From an uncultured Alphaproteobacteria bacterium (GTDB lineage: Bacteria; Pseudomonadota; Alphaproteobacteria; Rhodobacterales; Rhodobacteraceae), in the NCBI GenBank assembly GCA_929200295.1, contig CAKMZE010000024.1, positions 21,239 to 28,294 of the forward strand: DNA of 7,056 nucleotides, read 5' to 3'. The notes under the pieces were generated by a model, which was not told the origin of the DNA, ran no database searches, and saw nothing but the letters and a program-made list of their open reading frames with translations. The translations under genes were made by a program, and so were the position numbers. Position 1 is the first letter of the stretch. Each line of letters opens with the position of its first letter. Positions 1 to 6,713 of this stretch are shown piece by piece.

Positions 1-363
1 CGTGTTGGGCATCGCCCGGATGATCGGTGTTTGCGCGCCCAATACCGTCTCAAGCGTTGCGATCACAGTGCCTGCGGCAATCGAAATGAACAGCGTTGAT
101 CCATTGCCAAGCGCTGTCATCGCAGGCAGAGCATCCCCCATCATTTGCGGCTTTACAGCGACTAGGACCACCGCTGGGTTCGCAGGAAGAGGCGCATTGA
201 TATGCACCCCTTGCGACTTGAGCCAATCAGATGGATGCGGGTCGATCACCCAAACCGCCTGCGCGGGCAGCCCATGCGCGAGCCAGCCAGAGAGCATCGC
301 CGATCCCATCTTGCCGCATCCCAATAGGACAAGGCCACGCTCTGCTACATCGTCTAATGTCAT
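1..363 (-). CDS. proC: Pyrroline-5-carboxylate reductase, N-terminal part (cut by window edge)
   Basis: ProC catalyses the last step of proline synthesis, the NAD(P)H-dependent reduction of 1-pyrroline-5-carboxylate to L-proline in the cytoplasm. The 121 visible residues form the dinucleotide-binding domain. They show the glycine-rich loop LLGCGKMGSAMLSGW at residues 13-27, the VAVKPQ motif at 68-73, the FISIAAGT strand-turn at 92-99 and the family hallmark IIRAMPNT at 114-121. The C-terminal dimerisation domain, roughly 150 residues, lies beyond the left edge. The ATG at 363 is chosen because a GAGG ribosome-binding site (370-373) sits 6 bases upstream, and the ATG at 367 is out of frame. 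The gene starts 47 bases after the stop of the YbjN-domain gene on the same strand, with no terminator between, so co-transcription is likely. The identification is secure; only the C-terminal end is unknown. Confidence 0.95.
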   Translation of the reverse strand, partial: MTLDDVAERGLVLLGCGKMGSAMLSGWLAHGLPAQAVWVIDPHPSDWLKSQGVHINAPLPANPAVVLVAVKPQMMGDALPAMTALGNGSTLFISIAAGTVIATLETVLGAQTPIIRAMPNT

Positions 364-380
364 TCATCGCCTCGTTGATC

Positions 381-394
381 GTTTGCCTGCAAAC
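381..394. repeat. Small palindrome between ybjN-domain gene and proC
   Basis: The sequence GTTTGC-CT-GCAAAC forms a perfect inverted repeat with 6-base arms and a 2-base centre, inside the 47-base gap before proC. The centre is too short for a stable RNA hairpin loop and no T-run follows it, so it is not a terminator. It could be a protein-binding site or chance; nothing else supports a role. Confidence 0.3.
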
Positions 395-410
395 ACTGGT
401 TTATGCGGCG

Positions 411-914
411 TTAGGCGCGGCCATAAGCTTCAGCAATGGCAACCTGAACTGCATCTTTCGGCGCGCGCTCACCCCAAGTAACAAGTTGAATGGCAGGATA
501 ATACTGCTCGCATGATGCAACGGCTGCATTGATCATTGTATCGATCTGCTCAGGTCCTGCGGCCTGATCGCCGGACAGAATGAGCCCATAGCGGTAGACC
601 ATCAGCTTTTGTTCTTGCCACCAGCTAAAGGATCCGGCCCAGCATTGATCGTTGATGAGGTTAAGTGCTTCATAAAGTGCGGGCATTCGGTGCTTTGGCG
701 GTTCCATGTCAAAGGTGCAAATCAGACGGAGCGTTTCATCCATCGCTGACCATGCCAATGTGATCGCATAGGTGCGCCACTGGGCCTCAACCGCCATGGC
801 GATTTGGTCGTCATGAATGCGATCAAATTCCCAATCGTGATGTGTTGCAATGTATTCGACCAAATCAATCGGATGCAGATCATCCGTATCGATATATTGC
901 TCAACAAACGCCAT
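411..914 (-). CDS. YbjN-domain protein of unknown function
   Basis: This is a 167-residue, acidic, soluble protein with no signal peptide or membrane segment. It resembles the alphaproteobacterial YbjN-domain family. Recognisable conserved stretches are DDLHPIDLVEYIA (11-23), DDQIAMAVEAQWRTYAITLA (35-54), the ALYEALNLINDQCWAGSF block (79-96), KLMVYRYGL (103-111), GPEQIDTMINAA (120-131) and the C-terminal AIAEAYGRA. YbjN proteins share a fold related to type III secretion chaperones, and E. coli YbjN has been linked to stress and motility, but no biochemical activity is established for this lineage. The ATG at 914 is chosen over the in-frame ATG at 932 because a GAGGG site (923-927) lies 8 bases before it, while the longer form has no such site and adds only six unconserved residues. 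It lies directly upstream of proC and probably shares its transcript. Confidence 0.85.
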   Translation of the reverse strand: MAFVEQYIDTDDLHPIDLVEYIATHHDWEFDRIHDDQIAMAVEAQWRTYAITLAWSAMDETLRLICTFDMEPPKHRMPALYEALNLINDQCWAGSFSWWQEQKLMVYRYGLILSGDQAAGPEQIDTMINAAVASCEQYYPAIQLVTWGERAPKDAVQVAIAEAYGRA

Positions 915-922
915 GATACATG

Positions 923-927
923 CCCTC
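923..927 (-). promoter_or_regulatory. Ribosome-binding site that sets the YbjN-domain gene start
   Basis: On the minus strand this reads GAGGG, 8 bases before the ATG at 914. It lies inside the reading frame of the longer candidate starting at 932, which argues that 914 is the real start. Confidence 0.65.
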
Positions 928-1162
928 ACCATTTTGCAAAGGATCGTTGCGTACCTTTGCTATGTGATCGCCCCACAGAAAGTAGCTAGCGATATTCTCT
1001 ATACTACATATCGTGGTATACAGATCGCCATGCTGTAAAGTCATTTTTTGGGGATAACTCCAAATCTAGCCCAAAACCCTGAATTAGATGCCATAGTTTG
1101 ATTGCAAAATCCTTTCGCGAGGGGAAATAGGCCAATCGCAGGCAAGGATGGCAAAGCGCCTG

Positions 1163-1174
1163 TGGCACGTGCCA
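1163..1174. repeat. Perfect 12-base palindrome TGGCACGTGCCA
   Basis: The 12 bases are an exact palindrome with no spacer, located 65 bases beyond the carB stop. A perfect uninterrupted palindrome of this size could be a dimeric regulator site or part of a larger secondary structure with the hairpin at 1183-1203. The left half resembles the -24 element of a sigma-54 promoter, but the -12 GC is not at the right spacing on either strand. Confidence 0.5.
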
Positions 1175-1182
1175 GCACCGAC

Positions 1183-1203
1183 TGGCGCCTGTTTCAGGCA
1201 CCA
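1183..1203 (-). terminator. Strong hairpin downstream of carB, without a U-tract
   Basis: In the minus-strand (carB) transcript the sequence folds as a 9-pair stem with an AAA loop. The arms are UGGUGCCUG and CAGGCGCCA, with one internal U-G wobble pair. In the plus-strand transcript the same position would be a C-A mismatch, so the structure suits RNA made in the carB direction. It starts 36 bases after the carB stop. No U-run follows, so it is not a standard intrinsic terminator. It could block 3' exonucleases, act with Rho, or mark the 3' end after processing. A smaller GGGU-UCAC-ACCC hairpin lies at 1223-1234, between it and the stop codon. Confidence 0.45.
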
Positions 1204-1238
1204 AATGCATCGCTCAGATAGGGGGTGTGAACCCGAAT

Positions 1239-4200
1239 TTACCCTTGTAAAGACCGGACCTCGATCGCGCCTGCCATACGCTCTTTCATTGCCAAAGCGG
1301 CGGCATGTGATGCAGCGGCTGTGGTGAAATAGGGGATCTTGCTGTTGAGAGCGACAGCACGGATGTCGCGGCTATCCTCAACCGCTTGCGCGCCCTCTGT
1401 GGTATTAAAGACCAAGGCGATGTGGCCATCTTTCAGCCTATCAACAATGGTCAACCCGCCCTCATAGACTTTGTTCACAGTTTCAGCCGTGACACCATTC
1501 TCCGTAAACCACGCCGCTGTGCCGCGGGTGGCTGTGATATCGAACCCCATCTCAAGCAAGAGCTGTGCGGCTGCAATCATCTCATCGGTTTTGTCCATAT
1601 CCTTGATCGAGACAAAGACAGTGCCCGTTTCCGGCAGAACAGTGCCTGCGCCCATCTGTGCCTTAAGGAATGCGCGTGCAAAATTGCGGTCCCAGCCCAT
1701 GACCTCGCCTGTTGAACGCATCTCAGGGCTGAGGATTGTATCAACACCTGGGAAGCGCGCAAACGGGAGCACAGCCTCTTTGACAGAGAACCAAGGCGTC
1801 TGCGGATCAGCCAGTGTAAAGGCATCGCCCAATGGCAGCACATTCATGGGATTGTCTGATTTGGCGTAAGGCGCACGATGTGGGAAATTTGATAGTGGCT
1901 CACCAGCCATAAGCCGGGCTGCAATAGAGGCAATAGCACTATCAGTGGCCTTTGCCACAAAGGGAACGGTGCGCGAGGCGCGTGGGTTCACTTCGATCAG
2001 GTAGACGTCACCGTCTTTGACGGCAAATTGGATATTCATAAGTCCAACAACGTTGAGCGCCTTTGCCAAAGCCTCGGTTTGCTTGCGAATCTCAGTGATG
2101 ATCTCTGTTGGTAGTGAATGCGGCGGGAGCGAGCAGGCACTATCACCAGAATGCACGCCTGCCTCTTCGATATGCTGCATAATACCGGCCACATGGGTGT
2201 CCGTGCCATCTGACAGACAGTCAACATCCACCTCAACAGCGCCAGACAAATAGCTATCGAGCAAAACTGGGCTTTTACCGGACACGACCACCGCCTCAGA
2301 GATATAGCGGCGCAGCTGGTCCATATCGCGCACGATTTCCATGGCCCGGCCGCCCAAGACGAAGGATGGACGAATGACCAGAGGAAAGCCAATGTCATCG
2401 GCAATCGCAAAGGCGTCTTCATCCGTCGCTGCGATCCCGTTCACGGGTTGCTTGAGACCCAGCTCAATGACCAGTTGCTGGAACCGCTCGCGATCTTCGG
2501 CAAGGTCGATTTTGTCAGGCTCGGTGCCGAGGATCGGGATGCCAGCATCATGCAATGCATTGGCAAGTTTGAGTGGTGTTTGCCCGCCAAATTGCACGAT
2601 CACACCGTGCAACGTGCCGTTTTCCTGCTCAACACGCAGGATTTCCATCACGCTTTCAAATGTGAGCGGTTCAAAGTACAAACGATCTGATGTGTCATAA
2701 TCAGTGGACACTGTTTCAGGGTTGCAGTTGATCATGATGGTTTCATAACCCTGCTCGGTCAGTGCGAAACAGGCATGACAGCAGCAATAATCAAACTCGA
2801 TCCCCTGACCAATTCGGTTCGGTCCGCCGCCAAGAATGACGACTTTCTTGCGATCTGAGGGCCGTGCCTCGCATTCCACCTCGCCCATGGCTGGGGCTTC
2901 ATAGGTTGAATACATATAGGGTGTTTGCGCCTCGAACTCTGCCGCACAAGTATCAATCCGTTTAAACACGGCGTTGACGTCGAGCGCTTGGCGCGCGCGG
3001 CGGATATCATTTTCGTCTTGGCCCGTGAGCATCGCAAGCCGCGCGTCAGAAAAGCCCATCATTTTGATGTCGCGCATGGCTTTTTCAGAAGTAGGGAGAC
3101 CGTTTTTCTGGATCTCGCTTTCAACATCAATGATCTCGCGAATACGAGCGAGGAACCAAGGGTCGAACTTTGTGACAGCGTGAATATCATCGTCGCTTAG
3201 CCCGTGTCGCATGGCTTGGGCAATGACCCGAATGCGGTCTGGTGTTTGTGCAGCTAGTTCTTTGGTGATCGTGGCGGTATCTGGTGCGCCGGGGATATCG
3301 ACCTCATCAAAGCCGGAGAGCCCAGTTTCCATTGAGGCCAGTGCTTTTTGCATGGATTCGTGGAATGTCCGGCCAATGGCCATTACCTCACCGACAGATT
3401 TCATCGCCGTGGTGAGATAAGGCTCGGAGCCTGCGAATTTTTCAAACGCAAAGCGCGGGATTTTTGTGACAACATAGTCGATGCTAGGCTCAAACGAGGC
3501 CGGGGTCACGCCTGTGATGTCATTGTCCAGCTCATCCAGCGTGTAGCCCACGGCAAGCTTGGCCGCGATTTTTGCGATCGGAAAGCCAGTGGCCTTTGAT
3601 GCCAATGCAGAAGACCGTGAAACGCGGGGGTTCATTTCGATCACGACCATACGGCCATCCGCAGGGTTCACGGCCCATTGGACGTTTGAACCACCTGTTT
3701 CAACGCCGATCTCGCGCAGCACATTAATGCTATGCGTCCGCATGATCTGGTATTCTTTGTCTGTCAGGGTCAGGGCAGGGGCGACGGTGATACTATCGCC
3801 TGTGTGCACGCCCATAGGATCAACGTTTTCAATCGCGCAAACGATGATGGCATTGTCCGCTTTGTCGCGGACGACTTCCATCTCAAACTCTTTCCACCCC
3901 AAAAGCGACTCGTCCACGAGGATCTGCCCAACGGGTGAGGCATCCATGCCCGTGCGGCAGAAATGTTCGTAATCTTCGCGGTTATAGGCCACTCCGCCGC
4001 CTGTCCCACCTAAGGTAAAGGCCGGGCGAATGATCGCTGGAAGCCCAATATCCTCAAGCGCATCAAGTGCAATGGCGACGCCTGCCGTGAGGTCATGTTT
4101 GCCGTCAACCTCGGGTGCGGTGACAATCGTGGCTTTGGGGTTTTCGATCCCCAGACGGTCCATCGCTTCACGAAAGAGCTTGCGGTCCTCGGCCATTTCA

Positions 4201-4568
4201 ATAGCAGCGCGTTTTGCGCCAATCATCTCAACCCCGTGTTCTTCAAGAACACCCATATCAGCGAGCGCGAGCGCGGTATTCAGCCCGGTTTGCCCGCCCA
4301 TTGTGGGCAAAAGCGCATCTGGCTTTTCTTTGGCGATGATACCCGCAACCACATCAGGTGTGATCGGTTCAATATAGGTGGCATCTGCGAGGCCGGGGTC
4401 TGTCATGATTGTTGCTGGGTTCGAATTGACCAGAATGACCCGGTATCCTTCTTCGCGCAGCGCCTTACAGGCCTGAGCACCAGAATAATCAAACTCGCAG
4501 GCTTGCCCAATAATAATGGGGCCTGCACCGATAATCATGATCGATTTGATATCATCACGTCTTGGCAT
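1239..4568 (-). CDS. carB: Carbamoyl-phosphate synthase large subunit
   Basis: CarB makes carbamoyl phosphate from bicarbonate, two ATP and ammonia supplied by the glutaminase subunit CarA, feeding pyrimidine and arginine synthesis. The 1109-residue protein shows both synthetase halves. In the first are IGAGPIIIGQACEFDYSG (13-30), TMGGQTGLN (89-97), RPAFTLGGTGGG (181-192), and Glu311 and Asn313 of the metal-binding IEMNPRVSRSS. In the second are ILGGGPNRIGQGIEFDYCC (578-595), RPSFVLGGRAMEIV (733-746) and IEVNPRASRTVPFV (858-871). The C-terminal allosteric domain (about 983-1092) keeps counterparts of the E. coli nucleotide-effector residues: Thr1014, Thr1017, Lys1033, Asn1055 and Thr1057. By eye it should therefore still be effector-regulated. 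It is about 36 residues longer than E. coli CarB, mostly from a linker insertion near 893-925. The ATG at 4568 is preferred to the TTG at 4592, which would fall only a few bases after the predicted transcription start. carA is not adjacent. Confidence 0.98.
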   Translation of the reverse strand: MPRRDDIKSIMIIGAGPIIIGQACEFDYSGAQACKALREEGYRVILVNSNPATIMTDPGLADATYIEPITPDVVAGIIAKEKPDALLPTMGGQTGLNTALALADMGVLEEHGVEMIGAKRAAIEMAEDRKLFREAMDRLGIENPKATIVTAPEVDGKHDLTAGVAIALDALEDIGLPAIIRPAFTLGGTGGGVAYNREDYEHFCRTGMDASPVGQILVDESLLGWKEFEMEVVRDKADNAIIVCAIENVDPMGVHTGDSITVAPALTLTDKEYQIMRTHSINVLREIGVETGGSNVQWAVNPADGRMVVIEMNPRVSRSSALASKATGFPIAKIAAKLAVGYTLDELDNDITGVTPASFEPSIDYVVTKIPRFAFEKFAGSEPYLTTAMKSVGEVMAIGRTFHESMQKALASMETGLSGFDEVDIPGAPDTATITKELAAQTPDRIRVIAQAMRHGLSDDDIHAVTKFDPWFLARIREIIDVESEIQKNGLPTSEKAMRDIKMMGFSDARLAMLTGQDENDIRRARQALDVNAVFKRIDTCAAEFEAQTPYMYSTYEAPAMGEVECEARPSDRKKVVILGGGPNRIGQGIEFDYCCCHACFALTEQGYETIMINCNPETVSTDYDTSDRLYFEPLTFESVMEILRVEQENGTLHGVIVQFGGQTPLKLANALHDAGIPILGTEPDKIDLAEDRERFQQLVIELGLKQPVNGIAATDEDAFAIADDIGFPLVIRPSFVLGGRAMEIVRDMDQLRRYISEAVVVSGKSPVLLDSYLSGAVEVDVDCLSDGTDTHVAGIMQHIEEAGVHSGDSACSLPPHSLPTEIITEIRKQTEALAKALNVVGLMNIQFAVKDGDVYLIEVNPRASRTVPFVAKATDSAIASIAARLMAGEPLSNFPHRAPYAKSDNPMNVLPLGDAFTLADPQTPWFSVKEAVLPFARFPGVDTILSPEMRSTGEVMGWDRNFARAFLKAQMGAGTVLPETGTVFVSIKDMDKTDEMIAAAQLLLEMGFDITATRGTAAWFTENGVTAETVNKVYEGGLTIVDRLKDGHIALVFNTTEGAQAVEDSRDIRAVALNSKIPYFTTAAASHAAALAMKERMAGAIEVRSLQG

Positions 4569-4602
4569 GGCGGCAGCCCCCGATTTTTCCAAATTGTCAT
4601 GC

Positions 4603-4630
4603 GTTATAGGGATGCGCAGCCGGTGTGCAA
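4603..4630 (-). promoter_or_regulatory. Likely carB promoter
   Basis: On the minus strand a -35 element TTGCAC (4625-4630) is followed after 16 bases by a -10 element TATAAC (4603-4608), which matches five of six consensus positions. Transcription would begin near 4596 and leave a leader of about 28 bases before the ATG at 4568. The ribosome-binding site in that leader is poor: a G-run at 4577-4581, 8 bases before the start. No attenuator or leader peptide fits in so short a leader, so control by pyrimidines or arginine would have to act on initiation or on the enzyme. Confidence 0.6.
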
Positions 4631-4724
4631 GAGGTGAAACCGCGTCTTGGTGGTGATTTTGGGATTCATTTTATGCCGATGACACCGTCACAGCTATCAT
4701 ATTTGCGAAAACGCCCCTGAATAC

Positions 4725-4753
4725 TTGACTTATGCTGTACAAAGAGGTGTATC
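4725..4753 (+). promoter_or_regulatory. Likely aspS promoter
   Basis: A near-consensus -35 element TTGACT (4725-4730) is followed, with a 17-base spacer, by TGTATC (4748-4753), a weak -10. Transcription would start near 4760 and give a leader of about 30 bases before the ATG at 4792. This placement excludes the in-frame ATG at 4732 as the start. A second possible -10, TATCAT (4695-4700), lacks a convincing -35. The aspS and carB promoters are divergent, with about 95 bases between their -35 boxes, so a shared regulator could bind there. The only symmetry I see is a short TGAC-ACC-GTCA dyad at 4680-4690. Confidence 0.5.
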
Positions 4754-4791
4754 GACCCGACCGAATATTCCTGTCCAAAGGGCTTAATCTT

Positions 4792-6648
4792 ATGCATGCT
4801 TACCGTTCCCATTCTTGTGCTGATTTGACAGCGTCTCACGTGGGCGACACTGTCCGCCTATCAGGCTGGGTCCACCGTGTAAGAGACCATGGCGGGATCT
4901 TGTTTATTGACCTGCGCGACCATTACGGCATCACACAGGTGCTTTGTGACCCTGATTCAGCGGCTTTTGCAGATGTGGAAAAGGTTCGGTCAGAATGGTG
5001 CATTCGGATCGATGGAGAGGTCAAGGCGCGCGATCCTGAGCTGGTGAACGAAAAGCTGCCAACAGGCGAGATCGAGGTCTTCGTGCGCGATATCGAGGTG
5101 CTGGGTGCCGCGAAAGAACTGCCATTGATGGTGTTCGGAGATCAAGAATACCCAGAAGAAACCCGCCTGAAATACCGCTTCCTTGATTTGCGCCGCGAGG
5201 TCATGCAGGACAACATGAAGCTGCGCTCGGATGTTGTGGCCTCAATGCGCAAACGGATGTGGGATAGCGGTTTCCGGGAATATCAGACGCCGATTATCAC
5301 CTCATCCTCACCCGAGGGCGCGCGCGACTTTCTGATCCCATCACGTTTGCACCCGGGCAAGTTCTATGCGCTGCCACAAGCGCCGCAGCAGTTTAAACAG
5401 CTGTTGATGGTGTCGGGTTATGACAAATACTTTCAGATCGCCCCGTGTTTCCGCGATGAAGACCCGCGCGCGGATCGCTCACCGACTGACTTTTACCAAC
5501 TCGATCTCGAGATGTCGTTTGTTGAGCAACAAGATGTGTTTGACACCATCCAGCCGGTATTGACCGGCGTCTTCGAAGAGTTCGGTGGTGGTCGTAAGGT
5601 CGATCAAACATGGGAACAGATTTCATATAAGGATGCAGCACTTTGGTACGGCAGTGATAAGCCTGACCTGCGTAACCCGATTAAGATGCAAGTGGTCTCT
5701 GATCATTTCCGCGGCTCAGGCTTTGCGATTTTTGCAAAGCTTTTGGAGCAAGAAGGCACACAGGTACGTGCAATCCCCGCACCAACTGGTGGAAGCCGTA
5801 AATTCTGTGATCGCATGAATGCATTTGCCCAGAAAGAAGGACTGCCCGGCATGGGCTATATCTTCTGGCGCGAAAAAACCGCAGATGCAGTTGCCCAAGA
5901 GATGGGAATCACCGTCAAAGAGGCCCAAGCCAAGCTGAAATCTGGTGAGGTTGCAGGCGGTATGGAAGCCGCAGGTCCTTTGGCGAAAAACATCGGCCCC
6001 GAGCGGACCGAGGCTATTCGTGTGCAGCTGGGTCTTGGGCTTGGTGATGCGGCGTTCTTCCTGGGTGGGAAACCCAAAGCCTTTGAACCTGTGGCTGGGC
6101 GTGCGCGCACAGTGATTGGCGATGAACTGGGTCTCACTGATCAAAACCGCTTTGCCTTTGCCTGGATCGTGGATTTCCCGATTTATGAGCGCGACGAAGA
6201 GAGCGGAAAGATCGACTTTGAACATAACCCGTTCTCAATGCCACAAGGCGGCATGGCCGCGCTTGAAGGCGATCCGCTTGAGGTTCTTGGCTATCAGTAT
6301 GATCTGGCCTGTAACGGGTATGAGCTGGTGTCGGGCGCAATCCGAAACCACAGACCTGAGATCATGTTTAAAGCGTTCGAAATCGCAGGCTACGGCGCTG
6401 ATGAGGTTGAAAAGCGGTTTGGCGGTATGGTCAATGCATTCCAATATGGCGCGCCTCCCCATGGGGGCTGTGCGGCTGGAATCGACCGGATTGTGATGCT
6501 CTTGGCGGATGCGACCAATATCCGCGAAGTGATCATGTTCCCAATGAACCAACGCGCCGAAGACCTGATGATGGGCGCCCCCAACGCGCCGATGAATGAG
6601 CAACTGCGCGAACTCAATCTGCGGGTGATTGACCCAGAGACATCATAG
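4792..6648 (+). CDS. aspS: Aspartyl-tRNA synthetase, bacterial type, probably non-discriminating
   Basis: AspRS is a dimeric cytoplasmic class II enzyme that charges tRNA with aspartate. The 618 residues contain an N-terminal OB-fold anticodon-binding domain (about 15-105, with LSGWVHRVRDHGG at 23-35). The catalytic core has motif 1 around 160-169, the loop PQAPQQFKQLLM (195-206), motif 2 starting FRDEDPRADRSPTDFYQLD (220-238) and motif 3 GAPPHGGCAAGIDRIVMLL (553-571). A bacterial GAD insertion domain splits the core (about 270-410). His33 replaces the Leu found in the E. coli enzyme, a change associated with relaxed specificity toward tRNA-Asn. An extra Lys/Glu/Ala-rich segment at about 361-390 makes it longer than the roughly 590 residues I expect for relatives. 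The ATG at 4792 is chosen because the OB fold begins just after it, AAGGG (4778-4782) lies 9 bases upstream, and the upstream extension overlaps the promoter. It is transcribed divergently from carB and ends before an intrinsic terminator. Confidence 0.98.
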   Translation: MHAYRSHSCADLTASHVGDTVRLSGWVHRVRDHGGILFIDLRDHYGITQVLCDPDSAAFADVEKVRSEWCIRIDGEVKARDPELVNEKLPTGEIEVFVRDIEVLGAAKELPLMVFGDQEYPEETRLKYRFLDLRREVMQDNMKLRSDVVASMRKRMWDSGFREYQTPIITSSSPEGARDFLIPSRLHPGKFYALPQAPQQFKQLLMVSGYDKYFQIAPCFRDEDPRADRSPTDFYQLDLEMSFVEQQDVFDTIQPVLTGVFEEFGGGRKVDQTWEQISYKDAALWYGSDKPDLRNPIKMQVVSDHFRGSGFAIFAKLLEQEGTQVRAIPAPTGGSRKFCDRMNAFAQKEGLPGMGYIFWREKTADAVAQEMGITVKEAQAKLKSGEVAGGMEAAGPLAKNIGPERTEAIRVQLGLGLGDAAFFLGGKPKAFEPVAGRARTVIGDELGLTDQNRFAFAWIVDFPIYERDEESGKIDFEHNPFSMPQGGMAALEGDPLEVLGYQYDLACNGYELVSGAIRNHRPEIMFKAFEIAGYGADEVEKRFGGMVNAFQYGAPPHGGCAAGIDRIVMLLADATNIREVIMFPMNQRAEDLMMGAPNAPMNEQLRELNLRVIDPETS

Positions 6649-6658
6649 ACCGCATTCC

Positions 6659-6677
6659 ATACACAATATTTGTGTGT
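6659..6677 (+). repeat. A+T-rich hairpin just after aspS
   Basis: ACACAA-TAT-TTGTGT (6661-6675) forms a 6-pair stem with a 3-base loop, extendable by one wobble and one A-T pair to 6659-6677. It begins 11 bases after the aspS stop and has no T-run after it, so it is not the terminator. It would lie within the aspS 3' untranslated region. Confidence 0.4.
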
Positions 6678-6682
6678 TGTAA

Positions 6683-6704
6683 CGTCTCATGATTTGTTGA
6701 GATG
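6683..6704 (+). repeat. Second hairpin in the aspS 3' untranslated region
   Basis: TCTCA (6685-6689) pairs with TGAGA (6698-6702) across an 8-base loop, with one wobble and one C-G pair extending the stem to 6683-6704. An overlapping alternative pairs CTCAT (6686-6690) with ATGAG (6702-6706). It is weak on its own and is noted because it sits between another hairpin and the terminator. Confidence 0.3.
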
Positions 6705-6713
6705 AGAATATCG

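Larger units (their letters stand above)
915..1238. other. 324-base intergenic region without a convincing gene
   Basis: This gap separates the carB stop from the YbjN-domain gene, both on the minus strand. The part nearest carB (about 1155-1235) is G+C-rich and full of dyad symmetry, described separately. The part at 991-1100 is A+T-rich and contains interlocking inverted repeats: GATAT at 991-995 with ATATC at 1008-1012, and TATAC at 1000-1004 with GTATA at 1016-1020. It probably holds the promoter of the YbjN-domain gene. The best minus-strand -10 candidate is TAGTATAGA, around 998-1006, but no good -35 sits at the right distance, so no promoter is called. A 68-codon open frame (1004-1210, minus) has no ribosome-binding site and no recognisable protein features. 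I see no tRNA, riboswitch or repeat array here. Confidence 0.6.

Noticed and set aside
2..481. A 159-codon plus-strand open frame at the left edge.
   Set aside because: It runs antisense to proC, which has unmistakable motifs in its own frame, and crosses into the YbjN-domain gene; it is a shadow frame.
1163..1178. A possible sigma-54 promoter beginning TGGCAC.
   Set aside because: The GC of the -12 element is not at the required distance on either strand, and the sequence is explained better as a symmetric palindrome.
1004..1210. A 68-codon open frame on the minus strand between carB and the YbjN-domain gene.
   Set aside because: It has no ribosome-binding site, its 5' part is made of the hairpin and palindrome cluster, and the translation has no recognisable motif or gene-like composition.
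2768..2797. A Cys-rich stretch in CarB (DYCCCHACF) that looks like a zinc-binding motif.
   Set aside because: It falls on the conserved FDYCC loop of the second synthetase half; E. coli has FDYCCVHAS there, and I recall the Cys-rich version as common in alphaproteobacterial CarB.
4569..4592. An upstream TTG start that would add eight residues to CarB.
   Set aside because: It would lie about four bases after the predicted transcription start, has no ribosome-binding site, and adds residues not part of the conserved N-terminus.
4095..4637. A 180-codon plus-strand open frame overlapping the 5' end of carB.
   Set aside because: It is antisense to conserved carB coding sequence and overlaps the carB promoter; the translation resembles no protein family.
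4732..4791. An upstream ATG that would add 20 residues to AspRS.
   Set aside because: The codons overlap the predicted -10 region, and the added residues precede the OB fold without resembling family sequence.
5716..6225. A 169-codon minus-strand open frame inside aspS.
   Set aside because: It is antisense to conserved AspRS sequence and has no independent start signal.
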